From an uncultured Gammaproteobacteria bacterium (lineage in GTDB: Bacteria > Pseudomonadota > Gammaproteobacteria > Nitrosococcales > Methylophagaceae), in assembly GCA_905479075.1 (NCBI GenBank), contig CAJQLA010000005.1, positions 1 through 64,000 on the forward strand: a stretch of 64,000 bases of DNA, given 5' to 3'. Both the position numbers and the translations under genes were made by a program. Every line of letters starts with the position of its first letter. Position 1 is the first letter of the stretch. Shown one piece after another: positions 54,147 through 64,000 of the stretch. The notes beneath the pieces were generated by a model, which searched no databases, was not told the origin of the DNA, and worked only from the letters and a program-made list of their open reading frames with translations.

Positions 54147-55026
54147 TCGGCTGGCAATTATCGGAGTAGGCCTTATTGGTGGATCTCTAGCTTTGGGTTT
54201 GAAGAAAGCGGGTCAAGTGAATGAAGTTGTTGCTTATGCAAGAAAAAGTGAAACAAGGCAGCGTGCTTTAGAGTTAGGTATAGCTGATCGTATCGAAGGT
54301 TCACTCGCTGAAACAGTAAAAGGCGCTGACATGGTGCTGTTATCTGTTCCGATGGGGGCGATGGCGGATGTATTTTCAGAACTGGCTCCTTTAGTAACAG
54401 ATACCATGATGATTACCGATGCAGGCAGTGCTAAGGCGCAAGTCGTTGAAGCTGCTCGCGCTGCATTGGGTGACAAAGTGAGTCAGTTTGTTCCCGGTCA
54501 TCCTATTGCAGGAACCGAGAAAAGTGGCCCTTCAGCGGCTTTTGCTGAACTTTATCAAGATCATAGAGTAGTGCTGACGCCTCTCGCTGAAACATCTCAG
54601 AAGGCACTTCATCAGGTGAAGTTAATGTGGCAAACGGTAGGCGCTGAAGTATTTGAAATGGCGGTTGAACATCATGATGTGGTGCTTGCAGCAACAAGTC
54701 ATTTACCGCATTTATTGGCGTTTAATTTAGTGGGCATGTTAGCTCAAGGCGATGATGTCGATGAAGTATTACGTTATGCCGCTGGTGGTTTTAAAGACTT
54801 CTCTCGAATAGCATCCAGTGATCCTGTGATGTGGCGAGATATTTGTTTGAGTAATAGCGGTGCAATTTTAGACCTCTTACAACAATACCAACGTGATATG
54901 GGTTTGTTGGAGCAAGCAATAAAACAAAAAGATGGTGATTATTTAATAAAAGTATTTGAGCGTGCAAAAGTGGCTCGTGATACTCGGTTTAATGATCCTG
55001 ATCTAATTGATAATAGTGAAGTATAG
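54139..55026 (+). CDS. tyrA: Prephenate dehydrogenase
   Basis: Converts prephenate to hydroxyphenylpyruvate (or arogenate to tyrosine). The 295 residues begin with the NAD-binding GVGLIGGSLALGLKKAG, then DAGSAKAQVVEAARAAL and FVPGHPIAGTEKSGPSAA with the catalytic His, and LAATSHLPHLLAF. There is no fused chorismate mutase and no fused aroA. It starts inside hisC and is followed by aroA. Confidence 0.94.
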   Translation: MINRLAIIGVGLIGGSLALGLKKAGQVNEVVAYARKSETRQRALELGIADRIEGSLAETVKGADMVLLSVPMGAMADVFSELAPLVTDTMMITDAGSAKAQVVEAARAALGDKVSQFVPGHPIAGTEKSGPSAAFAELYQDHRVVLTPLAETSQKALHQVKLMWQTVGAEVFEMAVEHHDVVLAATSHLPHLLAFNLVGMLAQGDDVDEVLRYAAGGFKDFSRIASSDPVMWRDICLSNSGAILDLLQQYQRDMGLLEQAIKQKDGDYLIKVFERAKVARDTRFNDPDLIDNSEV

Positions 55027-55056
55027 ATCTCAGTAGAAAATGGAGTTTGGTGAAGC

Positions 55057-56376
55057 GTGAGTAGCGAACAAAAGAAACAATATATTGTACAACCGGGTGG
55101 TAGTTTATCTGGAGAACTACGTGTGCCAGGTGATAAATCTATTTCCCATCGCTCTATTATGCTGGGTTCTTTGGCAGAAGGTACCACGGAGGTTAGTGGT
55201 TTTTTAGAAGGTGATGACGCCTTAGCTACCTTAGCTGCTTTTCGTGCCATGGGGGTAGAAATTGATGGGCCAGAAAATGGCGAAGTCACGATTCATGGTG
55301 TTGGCATGCACGGCTTAAAAGAGCCAGATCATGAGCTTGATATGGGTAATTCTGGTACCTCTATTCGATTATTGAGTGGCCTATTATCAGGGCAAAATTT
55401 TAATACTACTTTGGCTGGTGATAGTTCTTTATCAAAACGGCCTATGAGTCGCGTCATCGACCCACTTGCAAAAATGGGCGCTGTTATAGGTAGTAATGAA
55501 GGCAAACCACCTTTGCATGTACAAGGTGATAATCAACTTTACGCTATTTCATATGAATTACCTATTGCGAGTGCTCAGGTCAAATCATGTTTGTTATTAG
55601 CAGGGATGTATGCCAAAGGTAAAACAACAATTGTTGAGCCAGCACCAACACGCGATCATTCAGAACGTATGCTTAAGGGCATGGGGTATCCAGTAGAAGT
55701 GAAGGGCGATACTGTCTGTATTGAAGGTGGTGGTAGATTAACAGCGACGACGATTGATGTGCCATCTGATATTTCATCAGCCACCTTTTTTATGGTGGGT
55801 GCTGCTATTTCGGAAGGTTCAGACATTACCTTGAAACATGTTGGCATTAATCCAACCCGTATCGGTGTGGTTAATATACTTCGTATGATGGGTGCTAATA
55901 TAAGTCTATCGAATGAAACAGTGACAGGGGGTGAACCCGTTGCTGATATTCGTGTTCAATATGCACCGTTAAAAGGTATTGATATTCCTGTTGAACAAGT
56001 GCCGCTAGCTATTGATGAATTCCCAGCCATTTTTGTTGCCGCAGCCAGTGCGGATGGCCGAACCGTGTTGACGGGTGCTGAGGAATTACGTGTTAAAGAA
56101 AGTGATCGCATTCAAGCGATGGCGGATGGACTGCAAATTTTGGGTGTGGATGCAGTCGCAACTGATGACGGTATTATCATTCATGGCGGCACGATTGGTT
56201 CAGGTGAAGTCGATAGTTTAGGTGATCACCGTGTTGCAATGGCGTTTGCGATGGCAGGCTTGCAAGCAGGTGGCACGATTGTGATTAATAACTGTGCCAA
56301 TGTAGCGACTTCGTTTCCTAACTTTGTTGAATTAGCATCAACAGCAGGCTTAACGCTGGATGAAATTGATGGCTAA
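55057..56376 (+). CDS. aroA: 3-phosphoshikimate 1-carboxyvinyltransferase (EPSP synthase)
   Basis: Makes EPSP from shikimate 3-phosphate and PEP. The 439 residues have [20 protein letters not shown] (about 24-43), [13 protein letters not shown], and [16 protein letters not shown] in the C-terminal half. The first motif together with the ordinary Gly residues is like class II enzymes, but I did not assign the class. The start is a GTG after TGGAG. The 3' end overlaps cmk by 8 bp. Confidence 0.96.
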   Translation: MSSEQKKQYIVQPGGSLSGELRVPGDKSISHRSIMLGSLAEGTTEVSGFLEGDDALATLAAFRAMGVEIDGPENGEVTIHGVGMHGLKEPDHELDMGNSGTSIRLLSGLLSGQNFNTTLAGDSSLSKRPMSRVIDPLAKMGAVIGSNEGKPPLHVQGDNQLYAISYELPIASAQVKSCLLLAGMYAKGKTTIVEPAPTRDHSERMLKGMGYPVEVKGDTVCIEGGGRLTATTIDVPSDISSATFFMVGAAISEGSDITLKHVGINPTRIGVVNILRMMGANISLSNETVTGGEPVADIRVQYAPLKGIDIPVEQVPLAIDEFPAIFVAAASADGRTVLTGAEELRVKESDRIQAMADGLQILGVDAVATDDGIIIHGGTIGSGEVDSLGDHRVAMAFAMAGLQAGGTIVINNCANVATSFPNFVELASTAGLTLDEIDG

Positions 56377-57034
56377 TATTCCGGTTTTAACGATTGATGG
56401 GCCGAGTGGATCTGGTAAGGGCACCATCGCACAATTGATGGCGAAGGATCTCGGTTGGCACTACTTAGATAGTGGTGCTATTTATCGTGTTTTAGCGCAG
56501 GCCGCTTTAAAGCATGGTGTCGATTTCGCTGATGAACGTGCAGTGGCTGAATTAGCTGAGAATTTGGATGTTGTGTTTTCAATACAACAAAATGACATAC
56601 AAGTGCTGCTTGAGGGTGAAGATGTCAGTACACTTATTCGCTCAGAATTGGCAGGTAATGCAGCCTCAAAAGTCGCTGCATTGCCGTTAGTACGTGCTGC
56701 CTTGTTACAACGCCAACGTGACTTTAAACAGTTACCTGGTTTAGTCACTGATGGTAGGGATATGGGGACGGTGGTATTTCCAGATGCCTCTTTCAAAGTG
56801 TTTTTGAATGCCAGTGCACAAGTTCGAGCGCAAAGACGACATAAGCAGTTGAAAGAAAAAGGAATTGAGAGTAACCTTTCCGATCTTGTTGCTGAGATTT
56901 CTGAACGAGATGAGAGAGATAGTAATCGCACTGTAGCACCTTTACGGCCTGCCGACGATGCCTTACAACTCGATTCAACCAGTTTGGGAATAGACGCCGT
57001 ATTCAAGCAAGTCAGCGCATTATGTGCTGGTTAG
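56369..57034 (+). CDS. cmk: Cytidylate kinase
   Basis: Phosphorylates CMP and dCMP. The 221 residues begin [20 protein letters not shown] with the P-loop, then [33 protein letters not shown] and [16 protein letters not shown] use the ATG at 56369, where the conserved N-terminus begins, over one three codons earlier. A strong terminator follows, which separates it from rpsA. Confidence 0.96.
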   Translation: MANIPVLTIDGPSGSGKGTIAQLMAKDLGWHYLDSGAIYRVLAQAALKHGVDFADERAVAELAENLDVVFSIQQNDIQVLLEGEDVSTLIRSELAGNAASKVAALPLVRAALLQRQRDFKQLPGLVTDGRDMGTVVFPDASFKVFLNASAQVRAQRRHKQLKEKGIESNLSDLVAEISERDERDSNRTVAPLRPADDALQLDSTSLGIDAVFKQVSALCAG

Positions 57035-57045
57035 CTATTTTTGGT

Positions 57046-57076
57046 GCTTATTCAAAAAGATTGAATAAGCTTTTTT
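57046..57076 (+). terminator. Rho-independent terminator between cmk and rpsA
   Basis: Perfect 10-bp stem GCTTATTCAA / TTGAATAAGC around AAAGA, then TTTTTT. It implies that rpsA has its own promoter in the following 65 bases. Confidence 0.9.
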
Positions 57077-57141
57077 AACTTCCTGTGATAAACAGGACTA
57101 ATGGGCGATTCTGCCATTGAGTAGAATCAAGGATATAAATA

Positions 57142-58818
57142 ATGAGCGAAAGCTTTGCTGAACTCTTTGAAGAGAGTCTAAATTCAACACCAATGCAAAC
57201 AGGTAAAATCGTATCTGGCATGGTGGTTAGTGTTGGTTCCGATGTAGTAATGGTTAATGCTGGTTTAAAATCAGAAGGCGCTATTCCTATTGAAGAATTT
57301 CAAAATGAAAAAGGTGAGGTTGCTGTAGAAGTCGGTGATCTTGTTGATGTTGCGTTAGAAACTTTGGAAGATGGTTTTGGTGCTACTCAGTTGTCACGCG
57401 AAAAAGCGAAAGCAGCTGAAGCATGGATCAAACTAGAACACGCATTTGAAGGCAATGAAACTGTTACCGGTATTATGACGGGTAAAGTCAAAGGTGGCTT
57501 CACTGTTGAACTTGAAAATGTTCGTGCCTTCCTACCAGGTTCATTGGTTGACGTACGTCCTATCCGCGACACATCACACCTTGAAGGCAAAGAGCTTGAG
57601 TTCAAACTTATCAAGTTGGATCGTCCTCGTAACAACATCGTTGTTTCTCGCCGTGCAATCATGGAAGCAGAAAACAGTGTTGAACGTGAAGCATTATTAG
57701 AAGGCCTAGAAGAAGGCAAAAATGTTAAAGGTGTGGTTAAAAACCTTACTGACTACGGTGCGTTTGTTGACCTTGGTGGTATTGATGGTCTATTACACAT
57801 TACTGATATGGCGTGGAAACGGGTTAAGCATCCATCTGAAGTGGTTGCGATTGGTGATGAAATCCAGGTACAAGTATTGAAATTTGATAAAGAACGCGAG
57901 CGTGTTTCTTTAGGCCTCAAACAAATGGGTGATGATCCTTGGAAAGATATTGCACACCGCTATCCAAATAGCAGCCGAATTCAAGGTAAAGTGACCAATA
58001 TTGCTGACTACGGTTGTTTCGTTGAAATCGAAGATGGCGTTGAAGGTCTTGTTCACATGTCCGAAATGGACTGGACAAACAAAAACGTTCACCCATCTAA
58101 ATTGGTTCAATTAGGTGATGAAGTAGCTGTGATGGTGCTTGATATTGATGCTGAACGTCGTCGTATTTCATTAGGTATGAAACAATGCCAATCTAATCCT
58201 TGGGAAGAGTTTGCAATGACGCATAACAAGGGTGATAAAGTCTCTGGTTCAATCAAATCAATTACAGATTTCGGTATCTTTATTGGTTTAGATGGCGGTA
58301 TTGACGGTCTTATCCATCTTTCTGATATTTCATGGGAAGAAGATAACGAAGAAGTCGTTCGTGATTACAAAAAAGGTGATGAGTTAGAAGCTGTTGTATT
58401 GGCTATCGACCCTGAACGTGAGCGTATTTCTTTAGGTATTAAACAACTTGAAGATGATCCTTTCTCTGCCTACATGGCTGAAAATCCACGTGGTACTGTT
58501 GTGAAAGGTAAAGTAACAGAAGTTGATGCTCGTGGTGCAACTGTTGAGCTTGCTGAAGGCGTTGAAGGTTATATCCGTGTAGCAGATATTTCACGTGAAC
58601 GTACAGATGATGCTAGTAAAGTATTATCAGTAGGTGATGAAGTTGAAGCTAAATTTACGGGTATGTCTCGTAAAGACCGCACATTGACACTTTCTATCAA
58701 GGCAAAAGATTCACAAGATGAAACTGAAGCATTGAAAGAATATTCAAATGTTGCAGGTAACAACACGACTCTTGGCGATTTGTTGAAAGAACAAATGGAT
58801 CAAAAAGAGAGTGACTAA
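57142..58818 (+). CDS. rpsA: 30S ribosomal protein S1
   Basis: Holds mRNA on the 30S subunit. The 558 residues (E. coli 557) consist of six S1 repeats. The repeats are recognised by [82 protein letters not shown] and later copies. A 107-bp leader precedes it, with a small CCTGT/ACAGG hairpin at 57082-57096 that could take part in control. Confidence 0.98.
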   Translation: MSESFAELFEESLNSTPMQTGKIVSGMVVSVGSDVVMVNAGLKSEGAIPIEEFQNEKGEVAVEVGDLVDVALETLEDGFGATQLSREKAKAAEAWIKLEHAFEGNETVTGIMTGKVKGGFTVELENVRAFLPGSLVDVRPIRDTSHLEGKELEFKLIKLDRPRNNIVVSRRAIMEAENSVEREALLEGLEEGKNVKGVVKNLTDYGAFVDLGGIDGLLHITDMAWKRVKHPSEVVAIGDEIQVQVLKFDKERERVSLGLKQMGDDPWKDIAHRYPNSSRIQGKVTNIADYGCFVEIEDGVEGLVHMSEMDWTNKNVHPSKLVQLGDEVAVMVLDIDAERRRISLGMKQCQSNPWEEFAMTHNKGDKVSGSIKSITDFGIFIGLDGGIDGLIHLSDISWEEDNEEVVRDYKKGDELEAVVLAIDPERERISLGIKQLEDDPFSAYMAENPRGTVVKGKVTEVDARGATVELAEGVEGYIRVADISRERTDDASKVLSVGDEVEAKFTGMSRKDRTLTLSIKAKDSQDETEALKEYSNVAGNNTTLGDLLKEQMDQKESD

Positions 58819-58827
58819 ATAGTGTGA

Positions 58828-58865
58828 AACAAACGCCCAATTCAAATGAACTGGGCGTTTGTTTT
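58828..58865 (+). terminator. Rho-independent terminator of rpsA
   Basis: Stem CAAACGCCCA / TGGGCGTTTG extended by TTC/GAA around AAAT, with a following T-run. Confidence 0.92.
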
Positions 58866-58953
58866 TAGTTTTTAGCAGTCATGTTTTTTGTGACTGGAAG
58901 AAATACAAATAAGATTCAAGTATTTGCTTCTTATTCTTAGGAAAGTTTGAGAT

Positions 58954-59244
58954 ATGACAAAATCTGATTTGATTGAAATACTGTCAGAAAGACAATCATT
59001 ATTAAATTATCGTGATGTCGAGTTAGCCGTGAAATTGATCCTTGAACAAATGAGTGAAAGCTTATCTGGCGGAGATCGAATTGAAATAAGAGGTTTTGGT
59101 AGTTTTACACTACATCATCGACCTGCTCGTATTGGTCGAAATCCAAAGAGTGGTGAGTCTGTCACGTTGGATGAAAAATTTGTTCCTCATTTTAAACCCG
59201 GTAAAGAACTAAGAGATCGCGTCAATAACGCAGCAGGCTTGTAA
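58954..59244 (+). CDS. ihfB: Integration host factor subunit beta
   Basis: DNA-bending histone-like protein that helps, among others, sigma-54 promoters. The 96 residues contain [20 protein letters not shown] and the DNA-binding arm [21 protein letters not shown]. The [12 protein letters not shown]-terminus is typical. Position after rpsA is conserved. In enterics lapAB follows; here an Mth938-like gene does. Confidence 0.97.
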   Translation: MTKSDLIEILSERQSLLNYRDVELAVKLILEQMSESLSGGDRIEIRGFGSFTLHHRPARIGRNPKSGESVTLDEKFVPHFKPGKELRDRVNNAAGL

Positions 59245-59256
59245 AATTATCTTTTT

Positions 59257-59652
59257 ATGAAGTTTAGTCAGGATTTTTTTACTGATACTAACCGTATTCA
59301 TGCTTATGATGAACAATCGGTGACTATTCAAACAAGAGATGATTCAGATCTTGTCGTTGTTTCAAAAAATTTTATCGTCGATTCACAACAAATTATTCAG
59401 GATTGGCCGATTAATTTAATTGCTGATTTCACAAGCGATGATATTAATTATTTCAACAATTTGGGAATAGAGGTTTTACTGCTTTCTCAAAACAATACTT
59501 TTAGCCTTGCTAGCCAATTAAAACCGGATGTTCTTATTTCATTTTCTCAAAATGCAATTGGTGTCGAACAGATGGCCTTAGGTTCTGCCTGTAGGACGTA
59601 TAACTTGTTAATTTCAGAAGGTAGACAGGTAGCGCTTGCTGTTAATTTTTAA
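59257..59652 (+). CDS. Mth938-like domain protein (DUF498 family)
   Basis: A 131-residue soluble protein. Family features are NRIHAYDEQSVTIQ near the start, VVSKNFIVDSQQIIQDWP, IEVLLLSQNN, the GVEQMALGSACRTYNLLISE block and the final EGRQVALAV. The human relative NDUFAF3 helps assemble complex I, but bacterial members are uncharacterised. It follows ihfB by 12 bp and precedes the cco operon by 103 bp. The ribosome-binding site is poor. Confidence 0.85.
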   Translation: MKFSQDFFTDTNRIHAYDEQSVTIQTRDDSDLVVVSKNFIVDSQQIIQDWPINLIADFTSDDINYFNNLGIEVLLLSQNNTFSLASQLKPDVLISFSQNAIGVEQMALGSACRTYNLLISEGRQVALAVNF

Positions 59653-59665
59653 TTAACTTTAAAAT

Positions 59666-59697
59666 GTAAACAAACATAGTGTTTTCAGTATGTTTAC
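59666..59697. repeat. Inverted repeat between the Mth938-like gene and ccoN
   Basis: GTAAACA ... TGTTTAC with an 18-base loop, or the alternative stem AAACATA / TATGTTT, followed by TTTTTG. It could be a weak terminator or an operator for ccoN. Confidence 0.4.
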
Positions 59698-59755
59698 TTT
59701 TTGTTTTCTTTAAGTCAGATAGTGATTTCCCATTGGTCGACTAGGGTGTGATGCT

Positions 59756-61180
59756 ATGCAAGCAGAACAACATCAATATAGTTTTGAAGTAGTTAAGTGG
59801 TTCGTCTACATGTCCGTTGTCTACTTAGTTATAGGCACAGGCATTGGCGTCTGGATTGCTGCAGAGCTTGCTTGGCCAGATCTGAATTTCGATAACCCTT
59901 ATATTAGTTTCGGTCGCTTAAGGCCACTCCACACTAATGCCGTTATATTTGCATTTGGTGGGTCCACGTTGATGGCGACAGCATTTTACATAGTCCAGCG
60001 AACCTCTCATGTCAGGCTGTGGAGCGATAAATTGGCTTGGTTTACCTTTTGGGGATGGAACCTTGTTATCTTAGGCGCAGTAATTACTTTACCTTTAGGT
60101 ATTACACAATCTAAAGAATATGCTGAATTAGAGTGGCCTTTGGATATTTTAATCTCAGCAGTGTGGCTGGCTTATACCTTTAATTTCATCATGACTTTAT
60201 CTGTTCGCAGAGTTTCACATATCTATGTGGCAAATTGGTTCTTCCTTGCCATGATGATCATGGTGACTTATTTGCACGTAGTAAATAGTCTCGCAATCCC
60301 GGTTTCATTTTGGAAATCATATTCCATTTTTGCAGGGGTACAAGATGCAATGATCCAGTGGTGGTGGGGACATAATGCCGTTGGTTTCTTTTTAACGGCT
60401 GGCTTTCTTGGAATCATGTATTACTTTGTTCCTAAACAAGCCAATCGTCCGGTTTACTCATACCGCTTATCGGTAATCCATTTTTGGGGTTTGACTTTTG
60501 GTTATGTTTGGCTAGGTGCTCATCATCTTCAATATACAGCTTTACCTGATTGGACAGGGTCTCTTGGTGCCGCTATCTCGCTGGCAATGATTATTCCTTC
60601 ATGGGGTGGTGCGATTAATGGTCTCTTTACCTTAAGTGGGGCTTGGGACAAATTAAGAACAGACTATACCTTACGATTTCTTGTTGTTTCACTTGCATTT
60701 TATGCGATGTCAACATTTGAAGGTCCTGTGATGTCGTCCAAAACGGTTAATGCTTTATCTCACTACACTGACTGGACTATTGGCCATGTGCATGCGGGTG
60801 CTTTAGGCTGGGTTGGAATGATTTCTATTGGTGCTATTTATCACATGGTAGAACGACTTTGGGATACAAAAATATATTCGGTTAATTTGGTGAATTTGCA
60901 CTTTTGGATGGCAACAATAGGTACAGCAATGTACATCATAGCGATGTGGGTATCAGGCATTATGCAAGGTTTAATGTGGCGGGCTTATGATGATTACGGT
61001 AATTTGACTTACACTTTTGTTGAATCAGTTGCCCAAATGCACCCTTATTATGCATTGAGAACAGTAGGCGGTTTCCTCTTCTTCTTAGGTGCAGTTGTGA
61101 TGTTATTTAACATCACTATTACGATACGTAAAGTAGCAACTAATCCTGCTAATAAAATGTCTCATGTAGCAGGTATTTAA
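59756..61180 (+). CDS. ccoN: cbb3-type cytochrome c oxidase subunit I
   Basis: Catalytic subunit of the high-affinity oxidase used at low oxygen. The 474 residues form about 12 membrane helices. Haem and copper ligands are visible in [14 protein letters not shown] (low-spin haem His), [31 protein letters not shown] (Cu-B His pair) and [16 protein letters not shown] saw no consensus FNR/ANR box in the 103-bp gap upstream. Confidence 0.97.
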   Translation: MQAEQHQYSFEVVKWFVYMSVVYLVIGTGIGVWIAAELAWPDLNFDNPYISFGRLRPLHTNAVIFAFGGSTLMATAFYIVQRTSHVRLWSDKLAWFTFWGWNLVILGAVITLPLGITQSKEYAELEWPLDILISAVWLAYTFNFIMTLSVRRVSHIYVANWFFLAMMIMVTYLHVVNSLAIPVSFWKSYSIFAGVQDAMIQWWWGHNAVGFFLTAGFLGIMYYFVPKQANRPVYSYRLSVIHFWGLTFGYVWLGAHHLQYTALPDWTGSLGAAISLAMIIPSWGGAINGLFTLSGAWDKLRTDYTLRFLVVSLAFYAMSTFEGPVMSSKTVNALSHYTDWTIGHVHAGALGWVGMISIGAIYHMVERLWDTKIYSVNLVNLHFWMATIGTAMYIIAMWVSGIMQGLMWRAYDDYGNLTYTFVESVAQMHPYYALRTVGGFLFFLGAVVMLFNITITIRKVATNPANKMSHVAGI

Positions 61181-61190
61181 GGGCGCTGTA

Positions 61191-61871
61191 ATGTCTAATA
61201 ATGATTCAAAAAAAACCTTATCACTACAAGAGCGCCTTGAAAAAAATATCTGGGCTTTGGTGTTAGCAACAGCGATGGTGGTTTCAGTGGGTGGTATTGT
61301 TGAAATAGTACCGTTATTTTATTTGAAAACAACTTTTGAAGATCAAGTTCATCCCGAGTATGAAGAGCTCGCTGGCGTCCGTCCTTATCATGCTTTAGAA
61401 CTTATCGGTCGAGATATATATCAGCGTGAAGGTTGTTATCTATGTCATTCTCAAATGATCAGACCATTTAGAGATGAGAAAGATCGCTATGGTCATTATT
61501 CTTTGGCCGTTGAGTCAAAATATGATCACCCTTTCCAATGGGGGTCTAAAAGAACAGGTCCCGATTTAGCTCGTGTTGGTGGTAAATATTCAGATGATTG
61601 GCATATCCAACATTTAAGAGATCCGCGTTCATTAGTACCTGAGTCGGTGATGCCTCGTTATCCTTGGCTTGATGATGAATTGGTAGATGGTTTTGATATT
61701 CAAAAACGGATGAAGGCAATGAAGGTCATTGGTGTTCCTTATACTGATGAACAAATTCATGCTGCTGCAGCTGAGGTAGAGGGTAAAACTGAAATGGCGG
61801 CATTGGTGGCTTATTTACAGGTTTTGGGAACGATGATTCAATTTGAACCAGGCAGGGATTATCGTGACTAA
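61191..61871 (+). CDS. ccoO: cbb3-type cytochrome c oxidase subunit II (monohaem)
   Basis: Membrane-anchored cytochrome c that passes electrons to CcoN. The 226 residues have one membrane segment (about 22-44) and a haem motif CYLCH (about 84-88) with downstream [12 protein letters not shown] for the axial Met. Length fits the family (about 200-240). It follows ccoN by 10 bp and overlaps ccoQ. Confidence 0.97.
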   Translation: MSNNDSKKTLSLQERLEKNIWALVLATAMVVSVGGIVEIVPLFYLKTTFEDQVHPEYEELAGVRPYHALELIGRDIYQREGCYLCHSQMIRPFRDEKDRYGHYSLAVESKYDHPFQWGSKRTGPDLARVGGKYSDDWHIQHLRDPRSLVPESVMPRYPWLDDELVDGFDIQKRMKAMKVIGVPYTDEQIHAAAAEVEGKTEMAALVAYLQVLGTMIQFEPGRDYRD

Positions 61872-62076
61872 ATTAGAAGCCTATTTCCATACTGACTGGG
61901 CAGCAATGACTGCAACTGACTGGTTTGGAATGAGTGTGACGGTGATCATTTTTTTGGCGATGATTTGGTTGTTTTATTGGGTATTTAACCCAAAGAATAA
62001 ACAGAAATTAGAAGCGCATAAAACAATGCCTTTAGAAGAAGACAGCTCGGATCCGGAGAAGTGGCATGGCGGATGA
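61864..62076 (+). CDS. ccoQ: cbb3-type oxidase small subunit CcoQ
   Basis: A 70-residue protein with one membrane segment (about 25-42) followed by [20 protein letters not shown], the usual CcoQ tail. It stabilises the oxidase complex. I use the GTG at 61864, five bases after AGGGA; an upstream ATG lies deep in ccoO. It overlaps ccoO by 8 bp and ccoP by 11 bp. Confidence 0.9.
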   Translation: MTKLEAYFHTDWAAMTATDWFGMSVTVIIFLAMIWLFYWVFNPKNKQKLEAHKTMPLEEDSSDPEKWHGG

Positions 62077-63052
62077 GAATAATAGTGCTGATGAGAATCA
62101 GTCTGAACAAGTATCTGATACTGGCCATAGTTGGGATGGCATAAGAGAGTTAAATAATCCGTGTCCACGATGGTGGTTAAACTCACTCTATCTAAGTGGA
62201 TTAATGGTATTGATATATTTAATTTTATATCCTTCATTACCATTAATAAATGGTAGTTCAAAAGGCCTACTTGGTTGGACACAAATGACAGAATATAAAG
62301 AGGATCTTGCAGAGATAGAGGCTCGTCGTGCGCCGTTTGAAAAAAAGTTTTCGGCAATGACAGTTCCAGAAGTGCTAGCTGATCAAGAAATGCTTAATTA
62401 TGTTACTGCGTCTAGTAAAGTGTTGTTTGGTGATAATTGTGCTGCCTGTCATGGTGTTGGTGGTCAAGCTGTAGAAGGATTAGCTTACCCTGTTCTTGCT
62501 GATGATGATTGGCTTTATGGTGGTTCTACAGATCAAATTATGATGAGTATAGCCAATGGTCGACAAGGTGAAATGCCCGCTCATGAAGGGTCAATGACAA
62601 ATGATGAAGTGAATCAGCTTACACAGTTTGTTATAGATAGTTCTAATGCTGTCTTAAACGAAGCAGGTAAGGCACTCTATATGGAACAAGGCTGTTATGT
62701 TTGTCATGGCAATGATGCGAAGGGTATTACAGAAATTGGCTCTGGCGATTTAACCGATAAGCTTTGGCGTTTCTCAGGTGATTTTGAAGAGGTTCGTTAC
62801 ACTATTTTGCATGGTGTGAACGATAATTCAGATCCTAAAACTCGACAAGCTATCATGCCGCAATGGAATGAAAAATTAGCCGTTATGTTGCAAGCAAAAG
62901 CTAACGCGATTGCTGAAAACCAAGATCCTAGGATGTTAGAGTGGAATAAGGTATTTGAAGGTGATGAAACTGAACGTCTCACAGAGTCAGATATTAAAAA
63001 ATTAACCATCTATGTACATCAGCTTGGTGGCGGCCAGTCTCTTAGCCAATGA
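62066..63052 (+). CDS. ccoP: cbb3-type oxidase dihaem subunit CcoP
   Basis: The electron-input subunit of 328 residues. An acidic N-terminus leads to the family motif HSWDGIRELNNPCPRWW, one membrane segment (about 40-60), then two haem-c domains with CAACH (125-129, axial Met170) and CYVCH (210-214, axial Met264). Between Met264 and the final helix (about 307-320) lie about 40 residues, longer than the few residues usual in the family. The start is inside ccoQ. Confidence 0.95.
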   Translation: MADENNSADENQSEQVSDTGHSWDGIRELNNPCPRWWLNSLYLSGLMVLIYLILYPSLPLINGSSKGLLGWTQMTEYKEDLAEIEARRAPFEKKFSAMTVPEVLADQEMLNYVTASSKVLFGDNCAACHGVGGQAVEGLAYPVLADDDWLYGGSTDQIMMSIANGRQGEMPAHEGSMTNDEVNQLTQFVIDSSNAVLNEAGKALYMEQGCYVCHGNDAKGITEIGSGDLTDKLWRFSGDFEEVRYTILHGVNDNSDPKTRQAIMPQWNEKLAVMLQAKANAIAENQDPRMLEWNKVFEGDETERLTESDIKKLTIYVHQLGGGQSLSQ

Positions 63053-63204
63053 ACATCAAAAGCCATTGAATAATTTGGATGACTTTGTTGTCATAGAGTA
63101 GTCATCACGTTTCTATTAGGTTTTACCAGCATAGAAGCATTATGCACATTTTCCAGTAATTAAATTTATAAATGAATCAAGCAGTTTCGTTTTAGGCAAA
63201 AGCA

Positions 63205-64000
63205 GTGAGCGAATTAAGTAAAAAAACCGCCGAAAAGAATGATGCTGTTTATCAGGGGGCTTCTGAATGGCGATTGAATACGGGTGGTTTGAAAATAGTT
63301 GCCAAACGAATGGTAGGTCGTTTTCGCACGCTCAAATGGCTTGGTATGCTGACTTGGTTACCCTTTTTCTTAGGGCCTTATTTACGATGGAATGGTGAGC
63401 AAGCCATTCTATTTGATATACCTAATCGACAATATAATTTTTTCAGTATCACACTTTATCCACAAGATATCTGGATGTTGTCACTGACATTGCTATTTTT
63501 TGCTATTTTACTCGCTGCAGTAACGAGTGTGGCGGGAAGAGTATTTTGTGGTTATTTCTGTTTCCAAACAGTTTGGACAGATGTGTTCACTTATATTGAG
63601 ACCAAACTTGAAGGAAGTACGCCTCATCAAGTAAAGCTTTTTAATTCGGCTGAGTGGACGGTTGATAAGTTTAAACGAAAAGCTGCTAAGCATACTTTAT
63701 GGTTGTTGATTTCAATGTTGACAGGTATTTCTTTTGCAGCTTGGTTTACTGATGCCTATCAACTTTGGTATGACTATCTAACACTACAAGCACCATTGTT
63801 TACATGGGTTATTTTGGGCATGTTTACCGCAGGGACTTATATCTTAGCGGGTTTTATGCGAGAACAGGTTTGTTTTTGGCTTTGTCCCTATGCACGCTTA
63901 CAAAGTGTTATGTACGATCAGAATACTATTTTGCCTTCATACGATGAAGAACGTGGTGAACCGAGAGGAAAATTAAAGAAAGGACAATCACAACAACAAA
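63205..64000 (+). CDS. ccoG: Cytochrome c oxidase accessory protein CcoG (partial, runs off right edge)
   Basis: Membrane iron-sulfur protein (FixG/RdxA family) that helps insert copper into the cbb3 oxidase. The frame from the GTG at 63205 is open to the window end, about 265 codons of an expected 460-480. Seen are FLGPYLRWNGEQAILFDIPN, GRVFCGYFCFQTVWTDVFTY (about 112-131) and EQVCFWLCPYARLQSVMYDQ. The 2x4Fe-4S motifs and C-terminal domain should lie beyond the window. It is the last gene seen in the cco operon. Confidence 0.94.
   Translation, partial: MSELSKKTAEKNDAVYQGASEWRLNTGGLKIVAKRMVGRFRTLKWLGMLTWLPFFLGPYLRWNGEQAILFDIPNRQYNFFSITLYPQDIWMLSLTLLFFAILLAAVTSVAGRVFCGYFCFQTVWTDVFTYIETKLEGSTPHQVKLFNSAEWTVDKFKRKAAKHTLWLLISMLTGISFAAWFTDAYQLWYDYLTLQAPLFTWVILGMFTAGTYILAGFMREQVCFWLCPYARLQSVMYDQNTILPSYDEERGEPRGKLKKGQSQQQ

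Noticed and set aside
59653..59755. An FNR/ANR box before ccoN
   Set aside because: I searched for TTGAT-N4-ATCAA and saw no acceptable match.

Overview
The window is a stretch of housekeeping chromosome from an AT-leaning gammaproteobacterium. Evidence for that placement is the conserved gene orders ftsYEX-rpoH, maf-rng-yhdP-tldD, metY(tRNA-fMet)-rimP-nusA-infB-rbfA-truB-rpsO-pnp, aroA-cmk-rpsA-ihfB, and glnA-ntrB-ntrC with sigma-54/NtrC sites. A cbb3-type oxidase operon, a type III pantothenate kinase (coaX), lapAB, DUF2909 and DUF3579 proteins would fit a marine or methylotrophic Piscirickettsiaceae/Methylophaga-like lineage, but that genus-level guess is inference. I found no rRNA, CRISPR array, insertion sequence, prophage or integrase.

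Layout. 1-4.8 kb (minus strand): coaX (running off the left edge), a biotin ligase lacking the DNA-binding domain, a small flagellar-rod-like protein, a DUF2069 membrane protein, wrbA, an ArsC/YfgD-type reductase, lapB and lapA. 4.9-5.3 kb: ferredoxin fdxA, converging through a shared terminator on rpoH. 5.3-8.9 kb (minus): rpoH, ftsX, ftsE, ftsY. 8.9-14.2 kb (plus): a pair of secreted M16 peptidases (one active, one lacking the zinc motif), rsmD, coaD, a YfhL-type ferredoxin, an unknown secreted protein and a GFA-family protein. 14.2-15.0 kb (minus): a class II glutamine amidotransferase. 15.2-26.0 kb (plus): leuS-lptE-holA-proA-nadD, dinB, a YdcF/ElyC-like protein, then rsfS-rlmH-maf-rng. 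26.1-32.6 kb: yhdP, tldD and an overlapping pair encoding a PP-loop thiouridylase-like enzyme and a TusA-like sulfur carrier.

32.6-37.6 kb is the nitrogen-control block: glnA, a DUF4124 protein, ntrB and ntrC. Almost identical NtrC palindromes and well-spaced sigma-54 promoters precede both glnA and ntrB. 37.6-46.6 kb is the metY/nusA/infB/pnp translation cluster, opening with an initiator tRNA and two terminator-like hairpins. 46.7-49.6 kb holds a DUF2909 protein, prfC, a CBS-domain protein and a DUF3579 protein. 49.7-59.7 kb carries ileS-lspA-hisC-tyrA-aroA-cmk, then rpsA, ihfB and an Mth938-like protein. 59.7 kb to the right edge is ccoNOQP plus the start of ccoG.

The genes are mostly core functions: cofactor synthesis, envelope assembly, translation, division, nitrogen assimilation and microaerobic respiration. 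The least understood parts are the PP-loop/TusA pair, the ETV-repeat tail on CoaX, the unknown secreted protein at 13.0 kb, the small rod-like protein at 1.7 kb, and an apparent insertion in the second haem domain of CcoP. No intergenic gap exceeds about 220 bases.
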